DNA of 22,572 bases. Source: Chitinophagaceae bacterium. Its GTDB lineage: Bacteria; Bacteroidota; Bacteroidia; Chitinophagales; Chitinophagaceae. The stretch spans positions 1 through 22,572 of the forward strand of contig JADJYK010000016.1 in NCBI GenBank assembly GCA_016719815.1, in the 5' to 3' direction. Positions 9,661-17,622 of the stretch are shown piece by piece. The translations under genes were made by a program, and so were the position numbers. Numbering within the stretch: position 1 is the first letter of the stretch; every line of letters begins with the position of its first letter. The notes beneath the pieces were generated by a model. The model was not told where the DNA came from, did no database searches, and saw nothing but the letters and a program-made list of their open reading frames with translations.

Positions 9661-9974
9661 TTATTATCCAAAATGTCTTTAAAATGAGGATTGTTAATCA
9701 GCAATCTTGCACTGTGGTGAACCGAAATAACGTAAACATATTCACCTGCAAATCTGTAAATAATCCGGTATCGTTTAAACAAAAGTTCTCTGTATTTTTT
9801 ATCCTGGAACTCAGGAACTGGTTTTCCAATTTCAGGAAACTGTATTAAAACCTGTGCTTTTGTATAAAGTGCGTCTAAAAACAACTCTGCCTGAAAGGCT
9901 GATTCTTTTGAAATGAACTCTTTTATTGCAATCAGGTCGTTGCTTGCGGATTCTGTCCAGATGATTTGAACCAT
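9661..9974 (-). CDS. ParE/RelE-type toxin, reads on into the M16 frame
   Basis: About 104 residues of the ParE/RelE toxin superfamily. It starts MVQIIWTESASNDLIAIKEF and has the helical hairpin AFQAELFLDALYTKAQVLIQFPEIGKPVPEF, the strand KYRELLFKRYRIIYRF and the terminal SVHHSARLL block that is highly typical of ParE toxins. Family members inhibit DNA gyrase or cleave ribosome-bound mRNA; which applies here is unknown. The start overlaps the end of the antitoxin gene by 43 bases, a usual coupled arrangement. Oddly, no stop follows the toxin domain (FKDILDNN): the frame continues directly into the M16 protein beginning MPNRQQ. One missing or extra base would expose tandem TAA codons in GATAATAAT, so the fusion may be a sequence error. 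Confidence 0.85.
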
Positions 9975-10147
9975 GATTTCATTATTTCTTTCATTTGCTC
10001 ATTTGAATAAACCCGTCCGGCTTTTATATCTTCTTCTCCTTGCTCAATCTTATCAAGCAGAATAAGTCGCTCAAGCAATATGTCAATATCCTCAAACCTC
10101 TCTTCCGGCATTAGCTGTATAGCCTGTAGAATTTGTTCCTTCGTCAT
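9932..10147 (-). CDS. Antitoxin of the ParE-type pair
   Basis: A 71-residue acidic protein directly upstream of, and overlapping, the toxin gene. It starts MTKEQILQAIQLMPEERFEDI and contains a helical stretch ILLERLILLDKIEQGEEDI followed by GRVYSNEQMKEIMKSWFK. The last part is the toxin-binding tail commonly seen in antitoxins of Bacteroidota RelE/ParE pairs. The family role is to neutralise the toxin and repress the operon. The start lies 28 bases after the M16 stop at 10175, so the pair sits inside the M16 operon and may be transcribed with it. I cannot assign a named antitoxin family with certainty. Confidence 0.75.
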   Translation of the reverse strand: MTKEQILQAIQLMPEERFEDIDILLERLILLDKIEQGEEDIKAGRVYSNEQMKEIMKSWFKSSGQNPQATT

Positions 10148-10174
10148 TATTCGGTACTTTTCTTAAAAATACAA

Positions 10175-11410
10175 TTAATTTTCTGATAAGTAACAGATGG
10201 TATTACAGTTCTCCTTCCTGAATATTCTCCGGCTCTGTTCTAAAATATCCTGTGTGGTTACAGCAGCATACCTGTCCAGTTCTTCATCCATCCAGGCAGC
10301 ATCGCCAAGCGTTTCGTAATAAGCAAGGCTGTTGGCCCGGCTCATCACACTCATGTCTTCAAAGGTTATCATGCTTTCGGTTTTGTTCTTCACCTTCTGC
10401 AGTTCGTTCTCGCTAACTAAAGCAGTCCTCATTTTTTCCAGTTCTTCTTCCACGGCGTTTTCGGCATCTTCCATCTTTACGCCCTTCACTAATTTTCCTT
10501 CAATAACCACAAGCCCCGCATCGGTACTGCCAAAATGATGACACTCAATATTGCTGAACAGCTTTCTTTCTTTCACCAGCGATTGATACAACCTTGACGA
10601 CCCGCCACCGCTTAAAACATCGGTCATCAGGTCGGTGGCATGATAACTCTTATCTAACCGGCTGCCCATGCCAGCATTTATATAATGCATCCAGCGGCAC
10701 CCTTTGCTTTTATTTCTAGTCTGCGTTCAGCCGTTTGTTCCGGTTCCTGCGGCAGGCTGCGGACATATTTTTCTCCTGAAGGAATATCGCCAAACCATTT
10801 CTCTGCCAGTTCGTTTACTTTTCGGTTGTTACGTTTCCGGCAACTACGAGTACGGCGTTCACCGGACGGTAATGTTTAAAAAGAAATTCTTTACATCATC
10901 TAACTGTGCATTTTCAATATGCGACAACTCTTTACCAATCGTCATCCATTTATACGGGTGAGCGGTATAAGCCAGTTCCCGCATTTTATGCCACACATCG
11001 CCATAGGGTTTGGTCAGGTAATGCTCTTTAAACTCCTCACACACTACTTTACGCTGCGTTTCTAAACTCTTTTCGCCAAAGGCCAGCGACAACATCCTGT
11101 CACTTTCGAGCCAGAAAGCCGTTTCAAGGTTTTGTGCCGGAAGCTGTATGTAGTAGTTTGTAAGGTCATTGGTGGTGTAAGCATTGTTTTCTCCACCGGC
11201 CATTTGCAAGGGTTCGTCATATTCCGCAATATTAACTGAGCCACCAAACATGAGGTGTTCAAACAAATGCGCAAAACCTGTTTTGGCCGGATCTTCATCC
11301 CTTGCCCCCACATCATACATAATGTTCATAACGGCCATGGGAGTACTGGTATCCTGGTGCACAATTACACGAAGGCCATTGGATAATACAAATCTTTCAA
11401 ATTGAATCAT
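10175..11410 (-). CDS. M16-family zinc metallopeptidase, active chain (frameshifted)
   Basis: About 410 residues. The N-terminal domain has the inverted zinc motif HLFEH at residues 48-52 (GFAHLFEHLMFGGS), the GGENNAYT segment, and the downstream glutamate region RKVVCEEFKEH, so it should bind zinc and be catalytic. The C-terminal domain has LSGGGSSRLYQSLVKERKLFSN. It starts MIQFERFVLSNGLRVIV at 11410 and ends ICYLSEN at 10175. The family degrades peptides; Bacteroidota copies are often paired with an inactive chain, which here follows after the inserted toxin-antitoxin genes. A frame change is needed between about 10860 and 10690, where PVNAVLVVAGNVTTEKVNEL and EKWFGDIPSGEKY can be read in other frames. 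No signal peptide is evident, so it may be cytoplasmic. Confidence 0.88.
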
Positions 11411-11473
11411 ACACTAAAGCTTATAACAAATGAATTGGTAAAAGTACCGAAAAAGTACCGGCAGCAAGAATGG

Positions 11474-12636
11474 CTATCTTAAAATACTCTTTACCTTAAA
11501 CTCCACATCAAACAGTCTTTGATCTCTGCGCAGCACTATCTTTACTTTTTCATTAGGAGTTTGCAGTGCCACTTTATATTGATCCAGGTTTTGCGTAAAC
11601 ACTTTATTAATACCAATCACTTCATCGCCCTCTTTAATTCCGGCAGCTTCAGCAGGCGAGCCTTTGGCCACATCGCCAACAATAATAATACCATTAATAA
11701 GATATAGCTCGATGCCCGAATAGGAATAATCAAACTGGTCACGGTAGTGTATTGGGCAGTAAAATGAATTTCGCCGGCAGGATAGTTGAGTATTACGTTA
11801 AAGCGGCGTAAAATGTCGTTGCCAAGAATGCCGCACATATACGGATAGCTGGTTACGTTGTTTTCATCGTTAAAAACGAAAGTGGGTACATTTCTGAACC
11901 GGTAAGGCCCCAGTTTTACTTCTTTCATCACCATCAGCTCCATATCAATTTTTCCCCCAAGGCCTTCTGCTTCCTTTATCCACCTTTTTCTTCTTATCAA
12001 AAAAATACTGTCTTCTGTAAATTCTTTGGAAAGCAGCATTGAAATGCCGGCTCCAAGATCAAACAGGAAATTAGAGTAGACGGTTTCATTATCCCTTATC
12101 CGGGCCGGCTGCGCCACCAGCATATTAATAGTGGGTTTTAATATGTAGCCACCCCTTGGGTAACGCAACGTTCCGGGGGTGCAAAATGTAAGCCGCAGGC
12201 TGTCGTAATCCAGTTTCATAATGTACTTGCTGATAACGGAGTAGCCGATTATGCCGTCAATTTGCTCACCATATACAGAAGTGAGGATGCTGTAATCGTT
12301 GATATGAAAATTCAGGTTATCAATTGTTAAACCCGGAAAATGCAATTGCTGATTATACAGGAAGCTTACTTTTTTTGTTCCGGCTATACCACGAATGGTT
12401 CTGTCGCTGGGAACAGGCTTCAGCCCAAGATACTCTGCGGTACTTGAATCAAGAGAAATGCCGCTGCTGCCCGAGTCAAGAATAAAACTAAGCGTATCGC
12501 TATTATCACCAAGCGTCGCCTGCAACACAACCACAATGCCGCCGGTTAATTGTGTAAACGGAACCCTGGTTATTGGCCGGGCTGGCGGGTCAACAAACAT
12601 TCTGGGCGTGCAGCTCCCCTGCTGCACACAAAACAT
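11474..12636 (-). CDS. Retropepsin-like aspartyl protease with C-terminal PDZ domain (frameshifted)
   Basis: The product has two aspartyl-protease half-motifs, FILDSGSSGI (about residue 54) and FLFDLGAGIS (about residue 193), the pattern of a pepsin/retropepsin-like protein with duplicated halves. After the second half (GILGNDILRRFNVILNY) the frame must shift near 11.71 kb to continue into a PDZ domain: VAKGSPAEAAGIKEGDEVIGIN, ending VEFKVKSILR at 11474. This domain order is common in Bacteroidota, where such proteins are usually exported. The N-terminus is unsure: the ATG at 12636 is the first in frame, but a hydrophobic stretch just upstream in other frames hints at a signal peptide lost to an indel. 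It lies upstream of the M16 operon on the same strand, with a 63-base gap, and may be cotranscribed. The substrate is unknown. Confidence 0.8.
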
Positions 12637-12829
12637 ATCAGCTGCAAGAAAAATTATATATCCTTTTTCGGAATGGCATGATTATCATCCTGTTTATGAC
12701 AGGTGGCGTATAAAAACGATGCTTTTGCCACTTTCATCTGTAAAACCATCGGGCATCTCCGTAAATTTAAACTTTATCTGCTGCCGGATGTTACCATTCT
12801 TCAAATAATCTACTAATCGACTACAACAT

Positions 12830-12837
12830 TACCTTTG
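12830..12837 (+). promoter_or_regulatory. Possible Bacteroidota -7 element of mqnC
   Basis: TACCTTTG fits the Bacteroidota -7 consensus TAnnTTTG and lies immediately before the mqnC start at 12842. If used, the transcript would have almost no leader. No clear -33 TTTG/TTG partner is visible, so this is a weak call. Confidence 0.3.
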
Positions 12838-12841
12838 CGCC

Positions 12842-13957
12842 ATGCAGTTACAGGAACTATACGATAAAGCCGCAAGCTTTGGTTTTCTTACCGTAGAAGA
12901 AGTTGGCTTCACCTTTATCACCATGCCCCGCTTGCCGATCTGATGTTTATCGCAGATGAGTTGCGCAAAAACAGGTGCCGCATGGCAAGGTAACCTGGCA
13001 GATAGACCGCAACGTCAACACCACCAATGTATGTATTGCCAACTGTAAGTTTTTGCAACTTCTACCGCATACCCGGCCATGCTGAAGCATACATAACCGA
13101 TATGCCGGAATACCGCAAAAGATTGAGGAAACCTCAAATACGGCGGCCACCAGTTGCTGCTGCAGGGCGGCCATCACCCGGAACTCGGATTACAATTCTA
13201 TGTGGACACCTTCAGGGCGATAAAAATGAATTTCCAACCATAAAGCTCCATGCTTTAGGCCCGCCCGAAGTGGCACACATCACAAGCTGGAAAAAGCACC
13301 CACCACGAAGTACTGAAAGCATTGAAAGAAGCTGGTATGGACTCACTGCCCGGTGCCGGTGCAGAAATATTGATTGACCGGGTTCGCCGCCTCATCAGCA
13401 AAGGCAATGCGGGGCGCAGGAGTGGCTCGATATTATGCATGAGGCACACAAACTCAACATCACCACATCGGCCACCATGATGTTTGGTCATGTGGAAAAC
13501 AGGGAAGAACGTTTCGAACATTTAGCGAAGATAAGAGAAGTGCAAAGCCGCAAGCCCGAAGAGGCAAAGGGCTTCCCCGCCTTCATCCCCTGACATTCCA
13601 GGATGTGGACACCCTGCTGGCAAAAATCCGTGTGCAAAACCTCATCACTCCCGAAGAATACATCCGCATGATAGCCCTCAGCCGCATCATGCTGCCCAAT
13701 GTAAAAAACATACAAGCAAGCTGGCTTACGGTGGGCAAACAAACGGCACAGATTTGCCTGCATGCCGGTGCCAACGACTTGGCTCCATTATGATTGAAGA
13801 AAATGTGGTAAGCGCCGCCGGGGCGCCACACCGCTTTACGTATAAGAGTATGCAGGATGCCATCCGCCAGGCAGGCTTTGCGCCACAGCTCCGCAACCAG
13901 CAATACGAATGGCGGGAACTGCCGGAAACTATCCAGGAACAAATTATCAACTATTAG
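12842..13957 (+). CDS. mqnC: Cyclic dehypoxanthinyl futalosine synthase (menaquinone synthesis), frameshifted
   Basis: A radical-SAM enzyme of the futalosine route to menaquinone. It starts MQLQELYDKAASFGFLTVEE at 12842. The iron-sulfur cysteines are in TNVCIANCKFCNFYRIPGH near 13.05 kb (CxxxCxxC). Further landmarks are QLLLQGGHHPELG, FPTIKLHALGPPEVAHIT, AGMDSLPGAGAEILIDRVR, LNITTSATMMFGHVENREER, RIMLPNVKNIQASWLTVGK and the MqnC-type end MIEENVVSAAGAPHRFTY followed by LRNQQYEWRELPE. MqnC closes the ring of dehypoxanthine futalosine; the close relative MqnE lacks this ending. The length of about 370 residues is normal. Roughly six or more single-base indels break the frame, but the motifs are intact, so I read it as a functional gene in error-prone sequence. 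It lies divergent from the aspartyl protease gene. No other mqn gene is in the window. Confidence 0.88.
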
Positions 13958-13965
13958 TCGCCCTG

Positions 13966-13979
13966 TCCCCTGAAGGGGA
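13966..13979. repeat. 14-bp palindrome after mqnC
   Basis: TCCCCTGAAGGGGA is a perfect 14-bp palindrome nine bases after the mqnC stop. It could act as a transcription terminator hairpin, but no T-run follows. It matches the CCCC..GGGG palindrome style seen in the E1 linker and again at 14126-14136 (CCCCTTTGGGG), so a dispersed repeat is as likely. Confidence 0.5.
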
Positions 13980-14137
13980 GCTTAGGTTCCGCGACGCTTA
14001 CTTGTATTTAACGATTACTCTTTTAAACAGCATTATTAACTTTTCTCTGTATAAACTTTCTTACTGACGGCAAAAGAACTTTTGCAATATTTTCAGGAAG
14101 CTATGAATTACAGAGGACTAAAAATCCCCTTTGGGGT

Positions 14138-14449
14138 ATGAAGAAAACATTCAGTTGGTTCCGCAAGTGGCCTTTCGCCGAAGGCGTATCATTTATTGTA
14201 TTATTATTTGTGGCCATGCTCAAGTATTATGGCGATATGCCCAAGGCCGTAACCATGTGGGCAGCCTGCACGGCGTATTGTTTGTAGCCTTGGCGCACCA
14301 GCCCTGCAGGTAAAAGTGAGTACAACAAAAATTCAGCTGGCTGGTAAAGCCGGTTTCTGCCTCCATCCTGCCTCTTTGGCACATTTTATATGGAGAAGTT
14401 TTCTTGGAAGAAAGAAGAGGAAGCCGGTGTTGAAATTAATGATGCGTAG
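14138..14449 (+). CDS. DUF3817-family small membrane protein (frameshifted)
   Basis: About 103 residues after correcting two or three indels. It starts MKKTFSWFRKWPFAEGVSFI at 14138. The first membrane helix includes FAEGVSFIVLLFVAMLKYYGDMP; a second contains GVLFVALAHQ; a third region reads SASILP then GTFYMEKFSWKKEEEAGVEIND before the TAG at 14447. The EGxSFxxLL...MPLKY-like start and HGxLF block are the marks of DUF3817, a family of integral membrane proteins of unknown function. It follows mqnC by 180 bases on the same strand. A CCCC..GGGG palindrome overlaps the region just before the ATG, and no good ribosome-binding site is seen. Confidence 0.75.
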
Positions 14450-14882
14450 TAAGCTAATTATTCTGATTTTAAATATCCACGAAACAGCATTATTGAAAAA
14501 TCGGTAGAGATCTGATTGCCGTAAGTATTAACCTGAACCCAGAAAAGAAAACTCCCACCCCCAACAAAAACGACCACCCGGCGCCTTGTCCCGCCGTACT
14601 TAAAACTCTTTACTGTAAACACTTTCAAGGGCAGGCTTGCCTGCCGTGGCAGGCACAGCGCCTCCTGTTGTTCCGCATAGTAAGCAGCAGCATCTCAGAC
14701 CTTGCCCGTTCCGCCAGCAATGCTCAATAATTATTCCGTTGCCAGTCCCGGAAAAGGTGGGTGGGCTGACAAAAACAGGACACTTGTTTTTTTTGGGCAA
14801 TGCCAAAAGTAAGTAATAAAAAGCATCATGGCGGCTCACTAAGTCAATTAAAACTTTCATCGCCTCAGTTCCATATTCTCCC
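14450..14882. other. Intergenic region between convergent genes
   Basis: No supported gene. The region contains a nested palindromic block at 14631-14654 (GCAGGCTTGCCTGC followed by CGTGGCAGGC), a repeat-like hairpin that could serve as a bidirectional terminator. An 86-codon minus-strand frame (14860-14600) runs through this palindrome and looks fortuitous. Confidence 0.45.
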
Positions 14883-15290
14883 CTATTTCTTCGGCTTCAC
14901 CAGCCGCAGATTCCAGGTAATTTTGTCTTTCCGTCAGGGCGTGGTTTTTTGAGCCGGATAAAGAATCCCGGTTTTTTGTATCCGTTTTCCTGTAACATCA
15001 AAACCCGATGCGTCAATTTTTTGTTCGGGGCCACTTTGAGCATCATTAATTGGGGGATTTTCCTTGTTGCAGCCCGACTCCGACCTGTTTGTCTCAATTT
15101 TGGTTAACATCGTTCCGCCAGGGGTTACTACAAAGATTCTGTAATTACCTTCATTGTCAAGCGAAACAGAAACGGGAAGATTGTCTGATCCCCGCCTAAC
15201 TGAGTAACGGTTTCCGAATACGTTGAGCTGTACCCCGTCCAATAAGAACTTCCGCCTTTCGGACGGCAATACACTTCGCCACTTGTTTCG
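14883..15290 (-). CDS. Hypothetical protein, frameshifted, start uncertain
   Basis: I do not recognise this protein. The readable frame gives a strand-rich segment RRKFLLDGVQLNVFGNRYSV, then SVSLDNEGNYRIFVVTPGGTMLTKIE, a polar linker with NKENPPIND, then DASGFDVTGKRIQKTG. A frame change near 14.95 kb leads to the end KITWNLRLVKPKK with stop at 14883. It follows the TolB-like gene on the same strand with almost no gap. It is either a second gene of that operon or, if the stop at 15300 is an error, a C-terminal extension of the TolB-like protein. The start cannot be fixed: no ATG with a ribosome-binding site is seen in frame. Confidence 0.45.
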
Positions 15291-15299
15291 CTTTTCTTT

Positions 15300-16000
15300 T
15301 CAGAGATAATCTTTGATCTCATCCATACTCTTGCCATCGCCTTACTCGCAGAAACATCACTGCCCGGTTTTGGCGGTAAAAGAGTGGCTCAATTGAGTTT
15401 TGTGCCGAGTACGTATCGGTTTTAGTACGTTTGGTATTCCTCGTACTGGCATGCATAGCACCTCCGTCAGTAGTTGTTTTTGTTTCATTTTGGATGAATT
15501 CATATTTGACCTCGCCAGCCCAATGCGGTTTGCAGTTGTCCGGCAGGGTTGAGCCAAAGTTGCCCTACAATACTGGCAACTTCTTTCGCATCTGTTCCGG
15601 TCTGACGGGCAATCGTTTTTCCCGTTTGCGGATCCATCACAAAAGCAGTGTAAACAGTGCCCCCGGCTGCGGGGAGTTGCCGATACACCATTACATAACT
15701 GGCACCCATCAGGGTTCCGATGTCTTTAAAACCTGGTCTGGTCGCCGCCTTCGAGCAAGTTCTTTCCCGTTCACTCTCAAGTACATTGCGAATGTCCTGG
15801 TCATCCATGATGTCAACACAGGGTTTTTCTTTGTTTAAGGCAGATTCTATTTCGCTTCTCAGGTTTGATGTTGCATTTTCTCCGCCATTAGCCTTACCGG
15901 TGTTATCGTGGATTACGAGAGATGACCCTTTTTGAGCCAGGGCAAATTGGTAAAAGAACACACAAACTAAAATTGGTAATGCTTTAAAAAAGACTTTCAT
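15300..16000 (-). CDS. Secreted TolB/CsgG-like protein (frameshifted)
   Basis: The start at 16000 is firm: a strong ribosome-binding site AAAGGAGGG lies 9 bases upstream (16009-16017). Residues 1-23 form a signal peptide (MKVFFKALPILVCVFFYQFALAQ). The mature part reads SEIESALNKEKPCVDIMDDQDIRNVL, then GFKDIGTLMGASYVMVYRQLP and TAFVMDPQTGKTIARQTG. This follows the plan of the CsgG/TolB-N/LpoB-like fold: a variable-residue N-terminal strand, LGA(S/D)YV, and a strand with the target's attributes. Family members are envelope proteins; the precise role here is unknown. A frame change near 15.51 kb is needed to continue (VKYEFIQNETKTTTDGG), and another near 15.37 kb leads to the natural-looking end KAMARVWDEIKDYL, stop at 15300. 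A stem-loop lies in its leader. Confidence 0.6.
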
Positions 16001-16023
16001 AATGTTAACCCTCCTTTAATTAT

Positions 16024-16053
16024 TAACGCTAAAGCATCGGCGATGTGGCGTTA
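16024..16053. other. Stem-loop in the leader of the TolB-like gene
   Basis: TAACGC (16024-16029) pairs with GCGTTA (16048-16053), and inside it CATC (16035-16038) pairs with GATG (16042-16045) around a GGC loop. The hairpin sits just before the ribosome-binding site of the minus-strand gene starting at 16000, and just upstream of the group II intron remnant on the plus strand. Confidence 0.5.
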
Positions 16054-16245
16054 TTTCGTAAATCGGTTAGCCCCCGCTATTCAGTTACTCATTAAAGTTA
16101 TGAAGGAGATATTACAATTACAAGTTGGCTATTTTATGGAAGAGCCACAGTATAAGCAGGTAAGCGGCATCCGGTTCAAATACCGCTGAGGGGCAGGTAG
16201 TGTGCAGGAGTAAAGAAGAATAACCTGTTTAAGCCGGTAAACTGA

Positions 16246-16343
16246 AAAGCTGTATGCCGGGAGATTGTCAAAACCTGTCCCGAACTTATTTCGGGATACG
16301 GTTCTGTGAGGAGCTGGGGGTGAAATCCCCCCGGCTTACTCGA
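16246..16343 (+). mobile_element. Group II intron 3' end (domains V and VI), domain V disrupted
   Basis: The plus strand has the hallmark domain V left arm AAAGCTGTATGCCGGGAGA (AGC triad, 16246-16264) and right arm TACGGTTCTGTGAG (from 16297). Domain VI follows as GAGCTGGGGG, TGAAAT, CCCCCCGGCTT (16311-16336), and the usual 3' terminus ACTCGAT ends at about 16344. In intact introns the two arms are joined by a short loop and GTACGG; here about 24 extra bases separate them, including the palindrome TCCCGA..TCGGGA (16278-16296). No reverse-transcriptase reading frame is recognisable in 16054-16245, and no GTGYG-type 5' end was found, so this is a truncated and probably inactive remnant. It lies in the opposite orientation to the genes around it. 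Confidence 0.78.
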
Positions 16344-17205
16344 TTAGGCGCTTGCAAGTTCGTTACTAAAGGTACATGAGATGAAAGATACAATCTTGCC
16401 GGTATGTCTTAATATTAAAAGATATTTTTTGTCGGCGGTTAAACTTGATAAAGTTAAGCTGATATATACGATTGTTTTTGTCGTCCCAATATGCATTATA
16501 ATTTAAAATATAATCTTTTGGATGGAACTCTTTTGTAATTGCCTGCCAGTTTTTATGCAATCGAATAGTACAACTGTCACTGTCCTCCTCTTTTAGCGAA
16601 GAGTTGTCAACTAATGCAGGAGCGTTTAAAAAAATACTATCTCCTTCTGTAATTCTCTCACAATGCAAAAGAGAGAAAAATAGCTCATTAATAACAGTAC
16701 TTGCAGTTCCCGATGTATCATTAAGGCTTAAGGTTTCCAGGCAATTTTCTAATTCCTTTTGCAAAGTGGTATTAGTAGGTTTTATAGAAGTTAGGATGCT
16801 GTCGAATTGAAAATTCCAAAAATCATGATATGTGTTTGAAAAGAATGGAATTGCATAAACCTCCTTTTTTGAATTAATGGTTAGAATAATTTTTTGGGGG
16901 TCATCTAATGTGTCAGGAGATGAACGTAACTGAAGTTCTATGTTTTTGTCACCGATAATGATGGTTCGAATAAGTTTATAATAATCGCTTTGTTTGCCAC
17001 TGCCTATTGGAAGCTGAGGATATTTTTTTATTAGATCTGAAATTGCTTTTTCTGTGTCGGGCTTTTTGTTGGCTTGGTTACACCCAATATGTGTCAGAAT
17101 AGTAACTGGAATAAGAAGTAATAGCAGATGTTTGGTCATTTCTCTTTTTCAATAAGATACAGAGTTGATAGAATTCCATAGAGTTCGTTATTGCTTGCGC
17201 CTAAC
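16344..17205. other. Possible integron-like cassette boundaries around the lipoprotein gene
   Basis: TTAGGCGC at 16344-16351 and GCGCCTAAC at 17197-17205 are inverted copies flanking the lipoprotein gene. Both are accompanied by a GTTCGTTA block (16358-16365 and 17183-17190) placed between the core and the gene. GCCTAAC/GTTAGGC fit the RYYYAAC/GTTRRRY core sites of attC. The left core abuts the 3' end of the group II intron remnant, recalling the attC-targeting group IIC introns. Full attC hairpins with both core pairs were not resolved, and no integrase is in the window, so this is a tentative call. Confidence 0.35.
16366..17139 (-). CDS. Hypothetical lipoprotein
   Basis: An intact 257-residue protein with no frameshift. 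The N-terminus MTKHLLLLLIPVTILTHIGC is a lipoprotein signal, with Cys20 as the likely lipidated residue; the lipobox is loose (H at -3) but acceptable for Bacteroidota. The mature part is polar, with AISDLIKKYPQLPIGSG, NIELQLRSSPDTLDDPQKIILTIN and a final YQLNFIKFNRRQKISFNIKTY. I recognise no family. Base composition is visibly more AT-rich than the genes to the left. It stands alone, flanked by inverted attC-like cores, between the group II intron remnant and the defence-like operon. This supports a recently acquired single-gene cassette. Confidence 0.75.
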   Translation of the reverse strand: MTKHLLLLLIPVTILTHIGCNQANKKPDTEKAISDLIKKYPQLPIGSGKQSDYYKLIRTIIIGDKNIELQLRSSPDTLDDPQKIILTINSKKEVYAIPFFSNTYHDFWNFQFDSILTSIKPTNTTLQKELENCLETLSLNDTSGTASTVINELFFSLLHCERITEGDSIFLNAPALVDNSSLKEEDSDSCTIRLHKNWQAITKEFHPKDYILNYNAYWDDKNNRIYQLNFIKFNRRQKISFNIKTYRQDCIFHLMYL

Positions 17206-17565
17206 GGCCAGAGCTTGCTGCTGTGCTGGTATTTTATAATGTCCAGCCCGGAGCCGCTGCCGATTTGAAAAACTGATGATGAAGATAACAACAAAAGCTG
17301 ATAGAATTCCGTCAGCTGGATATGGGCTGATAGCGATATGAAGCTGAAAATATATTCGTCTGCCAGCATAGCAGCAAACTCCTGTTGTATGTTCGCCCTT
17401 CGTCTTGGTAACTTGAATTGAATGTCTGTGTCCACCGAAGTAGGGTGTGTCCCTGAAGCGTAGGAACAAGGCAGGCTCTTTTGCAAGGTTGGCTTTTGTG
17501 CGTCGGCCTTGTGTGCCTTGCAAATGTGCCTGACTTGGTGTGTTGGCTGTAAGGGTCAGTGTCTA
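17206..17565. other. Intergenic, no supported gene
   Basis: About 360 bases with overlapping short minus-strand frames in all registers but no recognisable protein. The minus strand reads a low-complexity-like stretch (CACACCAAGTCAGGCACA, then AAGGCACACAAGGCC) of the sort found in non-coding flanks of Bacteroidota accessory genes. If the attC idea is right, this should contain the attC body of the preceding cassette, but I could not draw a full hairpin. Confidence 0.4.
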
Positions 17566-17571
17566 CCTGAT

Positions 17572-17622
17572 GATGCAATTATGAGGCAATCATGGTGCAA
17601 TTGGTGCAATTATGATGCAATT
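17572..17622. repeat. Short imperfect TGCAATT repeats
   Basis: GATGCAATT, GAGGCAATC, GGTGCAATT, GGTGCAATT and GATGCAATT follow one another within 51 bases, just after the stop of the AlbA_2 gene. The periods are 9 to 15 bases. The function is unknown; slippage-prone sequence or the decayed 3' end of the upstream gene are both possible. Confidence 0.6.

Noticed and set aside
13755..13957. mqnE as the identity of the radical-SAM gene
   Set aside because: The C-terminal block IMIEENVVSAAGAPHR and the following LRNQQYEW are typical of MqnC, not MqnE.
14600..14860. 86-codon minus-strand frame starting MKVLIDLVSRHDAF
   Set aside because: It runs through a repeat-like palindrome, has a cysteine cluster that looks accidental, and no ribosome-binding site or family resemblance was seen.
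17136..17486. 116-codon minus-strand frame overlapping the lipoprotein start by ATGA
   Set aside because: The overlap looks like coupling, but three overlapping frames are open here and none resembles a protein; it is more likely non-coding flank.
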